Source: Owenweeksia sp. | GTDB taxonomy: Bacteria; Bacteroidota; Bacteroidia; Flavobacteriales; Schleiferiaceae | DNA length: 64,000 nt | Assembly (NCBI GenBank): GCA_002695025.1 | Contig: NZNV01000006.1 | Span: 1-64,000, forward strand | Direction of reading: 5' to 3' | Shown here: in pieces, positions 62,308 to 64,000 of the stretch | Layout of the letters: each line of letters begins with the position of its first letter | How positions within the stretch are numbered: the stretch's first letter is position 1 | Notes under the pieces: model-generated | Seen by the model: only the letters and a program-made list of their open reading frames with translations | Told to the model about the DNA's origin: nothing | The model's database searches: none | Made by a program: the position numbers and the translations under genes

Positions 62308-63168
62308 ATGAAGAAGTTAGTTTATATATGGAGCTTATGCCTGGCAACCACCGGCCTTTTTGCCCAGGTAAGTACTATTCCTGCTGAAGATATTAACCCT
62401 GAAGAGTCACTGAAGATTATTGTGGATCTCACCCAAATGGATGGCTCCAAGGATTATATTAAGAATCTGCAGGACGATGCCGCCAGTGGAAAGGATATCT
62501 ATATGTGGACCTGGTCTCCCTATGAGTTCCCGGCCGGCCACCCAAAAGCCAACGGAACCGGAGCTCAGGCGTGGAAAAGCAGTAACGAGTTGCTGAAGAT
62601 GACCAAGGAAGGCCCGGGGGTATACAGTTATACCTTGATACCCACAGAGTTTTACGAGGTAGATGCGGCTACGGTGTACAATAATGACATTTCCTTTTTG
62701 GTAAAACCCAAGGATGGTGGCGGTTATGGTGATCCTGACCGCAAATCAGATGACCTGAAAGTGACCATTGACCCGCCCAATACCGAGCGGCCGTCCTTTT
62801 ATAGCTTCCCCGCTTTTTCTACTACTGATGACCTGATGACATTGGTCTATGAAAATGCACGCGATACTACACCTACCATGCAAAACCTGGATCCGGATGA
62901 TTGCTATTTCTATCCCCAGATCACTCTGTCAGACAGTACTACTTTTTTACTGGAGCCCTCTATTTTCAACGCGGGCAACAATCCTAAACTGAAGATGGAC
63001 TATGTGGGAGATAATACATTTAGGAAGCAGTTACAGCCCAGGGACTTCTTTAACGTTCCTCCCGGGAAAACGATTATACAGTTTAAGGCGGCCATCATCC
63101 GCAAACAATATTTATCCGCGGCAGACCGCAGTACCTCAGCTATTGATATGAGTATGCTTTGCCCGTGA
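62308..63168 (+). CDS. SusE/SusF-like secreted protein
   Basis: 286 residues with a signal peptide (TTGLFAQ). No lipobox is visible, in contrast to classical SusE and SusF. The mature protein has beta-sandwich-like segments (EESLKIIVDLTQMDGSK, DIYMWTWSPYEFP, GVYSYTLIPTEFY, DNTFRKQLQPRDFFNVPPGKTIIQFKAAII) that resemble E-set and starch-binding modules of SusE/F-type and amylase N-terminal regions. The call rests mainly on position as the last gene of a susCD operon. A terminator follows. Confidence 0.6.
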   Translation: MKKLVYIWSLCLATTGLFAQVSTIPAEDINPEESLKIIVDLTQMDGSKDYIKNLQDDAASGKDIYMWTWSPYEFPAGHPKANGTGAQAWKSSNELLKMTKEGPGVYSYTLIPTEFYEVDAATVYNNDISFLVKPKDGGGYGDPDRKSDDLKVTIDPPNTERPSFYSFPAFSTTDDLMTLVYENARDTTPTMQNLDPDDCYFYPQITLSDSTTFLLEPSIFNAGNNPKLKMDYVGDNTFRKQLQPRDFFNVPPGKTIIQFKAAIIRKQYLSAADRSTSAIDMSMLCP

Positions 63169-63198
63169 TTGAACTTTAAGTCTGAGAGGTTGAAAGAG

Positions 63199-63236
63199 AA
63201 CCCCGTAAAGGCCATTCGGTCTTGCGGGGTTTTTTG
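63199..63236 (+). terminator. Intrinsic terminator ending the susCD operon
   Basis: AACCCCG (63199-63205) pairs with CGGGGTT (63225-63231), the loop contains a further partial stem (AAGGCC/GGTCTT), and a run of T follows. It lies 30 bases past the stop of the SusE/F-like gene. Confidence 0.9.
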
Positions 63237-63271
63237 TTTTATCTCCAACGGAATAGCCTAAATTTGCCGCA

Positions 63272-64000
63272 ATGAAACCTTTCTGGAGAATAATGCGATA
63301 TGCCCGGCCTTACCGGTCCAATATCGTTTTTAATGTAGTGTTCAACCTGCTTTCCATTATTTTTTCCCTGGCCTCTATTGGTTTGGTGATACCGGTACTG
63401 GGCATCATCTTCAACCAGGCAGATAGTGTTGGCGAGAAGGCTGAATTTGATGGTAATTTGATGGACTATGTGCGGGATTATCTCAATTATGAGATTGGCG
63501 CCAGGTTCCACGAATTAGGTCAGGCTGAGGCCTTGTTGTACGTATGTATATGGGTAGTGGCTGCCTTTTTTCTTAAAAACCTCTTTAATTACCTGGCGTT
63601 ATTCAGCATCACTCCTCTACGGAACGGTATAACCCGTGATCTCCGGGCAGAGTTGCACCATAAAATACTGGCCTTGCCCATTTCCTTCTTTACCGAACAA
63701 CGCAAGGGAGATATCATCTCGCGTATGACCTCGGACCTCAAAGAGATAGAATGGTCAGTGCTGATGACCATTGAGATGTTTTTCCGCGAGCCCATCATGA
63801 TCATAGCCTCACTGGTTATCCTCATCTGGATGAGCCCGGCCCTAACCGTTTTTGTATTTATACTATTGCCCGTAGTATCCCTGATCGTTACTACCATCGG
63901 CAAAAGCCTGAAACGCTCTTCGGCCAGGGCCCAGCATAAAATGGGGGAATTGATGTCGCAGACCGAAGAAAACGTAACCGGCCTCAAGGTGATCAAGGCC
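63272..64000 (+). CDS. ABC exporter, membrane domain (MsbA/lipid-exporter-like), truncated by the window end
   Basis: The frame is open from the ATG at 63272 to the last base (243 residues, no stop), so the 3' part is outside. Visible is the type IV exporter membrane domain: MKPFWRIMRYARPYRSNIVFNV, helices about 18-45 and 93-115, the coupling-helix-type region RNGITRDLRAELHHKILALPISFFTEQRKGDIISRMTSDLKEIEW, and helices beyond 160 (IMIIASLVILIWMSPALTVFVFIL). The KGDIISRMTSD segment is typical of MsbA/MdlB-like exporters; the nucleotide-binding domain should follow. Probable role: flipping lipid A-type lipid or another hydrophobic substrate. Confidence 0.88.
   Translation, partial: MKPFWRIMRYARPYRSNIVFNVVFNLLSIIFSLASIGLVIPVLGIIFNQADSVGEKAEFDGNLMDYVRDYLNYEIGARFHELGQAEALLYVCIWVVAAFFLKNLFNYLALFSITPLRNGITRDLRAELHHKILALPISFFTEQRKGDIISRMTSDLKEIEWSVLMTIEMFFREPIMIIASLVILIWMSPALTVFVFILLPVVSLIVTTIGKSLKRSSARAQHKMGELMSQTEENVTGLKVIKA

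Overview
The window is a chromosomal segment from a member of the Bacteroidota, most likely of the order Flavobacteriales. The evidence is six proteins (or fragments) ending in a type IX secretion (T9SS) type A sorting domain with a PNP motif, a SusC/SusD pair, promoters of the TAnnTTTG type, and a cold-shock protein plus DEAD-box helicase pair of a form common in that group. I cannot name the genus. No rRNA, tRNA, CRISPR array, integrase or insertion sequence was recognised.

Positions 1-3.2 kb: the tail of a T9SS protein, then a secreted beta-helix-like gene (656-2944) bracketed on both sides by arrays of a structured palindromic repeat. Positions 3.2-6.5 kb: a small membrane protein, a cold-shock protein, a DEAD-box helicase and a fatty-acid desaturase, all on the minus strand. 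Positions 6.8-12.3 kb: two large secreted proteins and a small lipoprotein. Positions 12.4-16.0 kb: a three-gene phosphorelay operon with no DNA-binding output. Positions 16.3-26.5 kb: mostly housekeeping and membrane genes, namely an ALDH7-type aldehyde dehydrogenase, a DUF2490 protein, a VIT1/CCC1 transporter, a beta-barrel protein, a TspO-like protein, an SDR-DUF2867 protein, an osmoprotectant ABC transporter, a DUF2167 protein and a DinB protein. The substrate-binding domain of the ABC transporter appears circularly permuted. Positions 26.6-38.2 kb: two more T9SS proteins, a ClC channel, aspS, tadA, a small membrane protein and a bacilliredoxin.

Positions 38.4-63.2 kb form a coherent starch/maltodextrin locus. 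Outside and at the surface: a four-module E-set protein with a T9SS tail, a secreted GH13 amylase with a T9SS tail, SusC, SusD, a small lipoprotein and a SusE/F-like protein. Inside or periplasmic: further GH13 enzymes, an SLC45-like sugar transporter, a GH65 phosphorylase, beta-phosphoglucomutase and a BadF-type sugar kinase. Central metabolism: pfkA, gapA and methylglyoxal synthase. The only transcription factor in the locus is a NUDIX-fold protein with a degenerate NUDIX box and a C-terminal winged-helix-like region (NrtR/AraR type), encoded head-to-head with pfkA.

I found one 17-bp palindrome, AGTGTA-N5-TACACT, with a conserved CTTT-like spacer, in five intergenic or gene-edge sites, each just upstream of a transcription unit of this locus (40133, 43481, 51480, 53505, 57211); two copies are perfect. 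This is the main candidate for an undescribed system: a NUDIX-regulator-controlled maltodextrin regulon that also includes glycolytic pfkA-gapA and an operon ending in mgsA. The window closes with the start of an MsbA-like ABC exporter.
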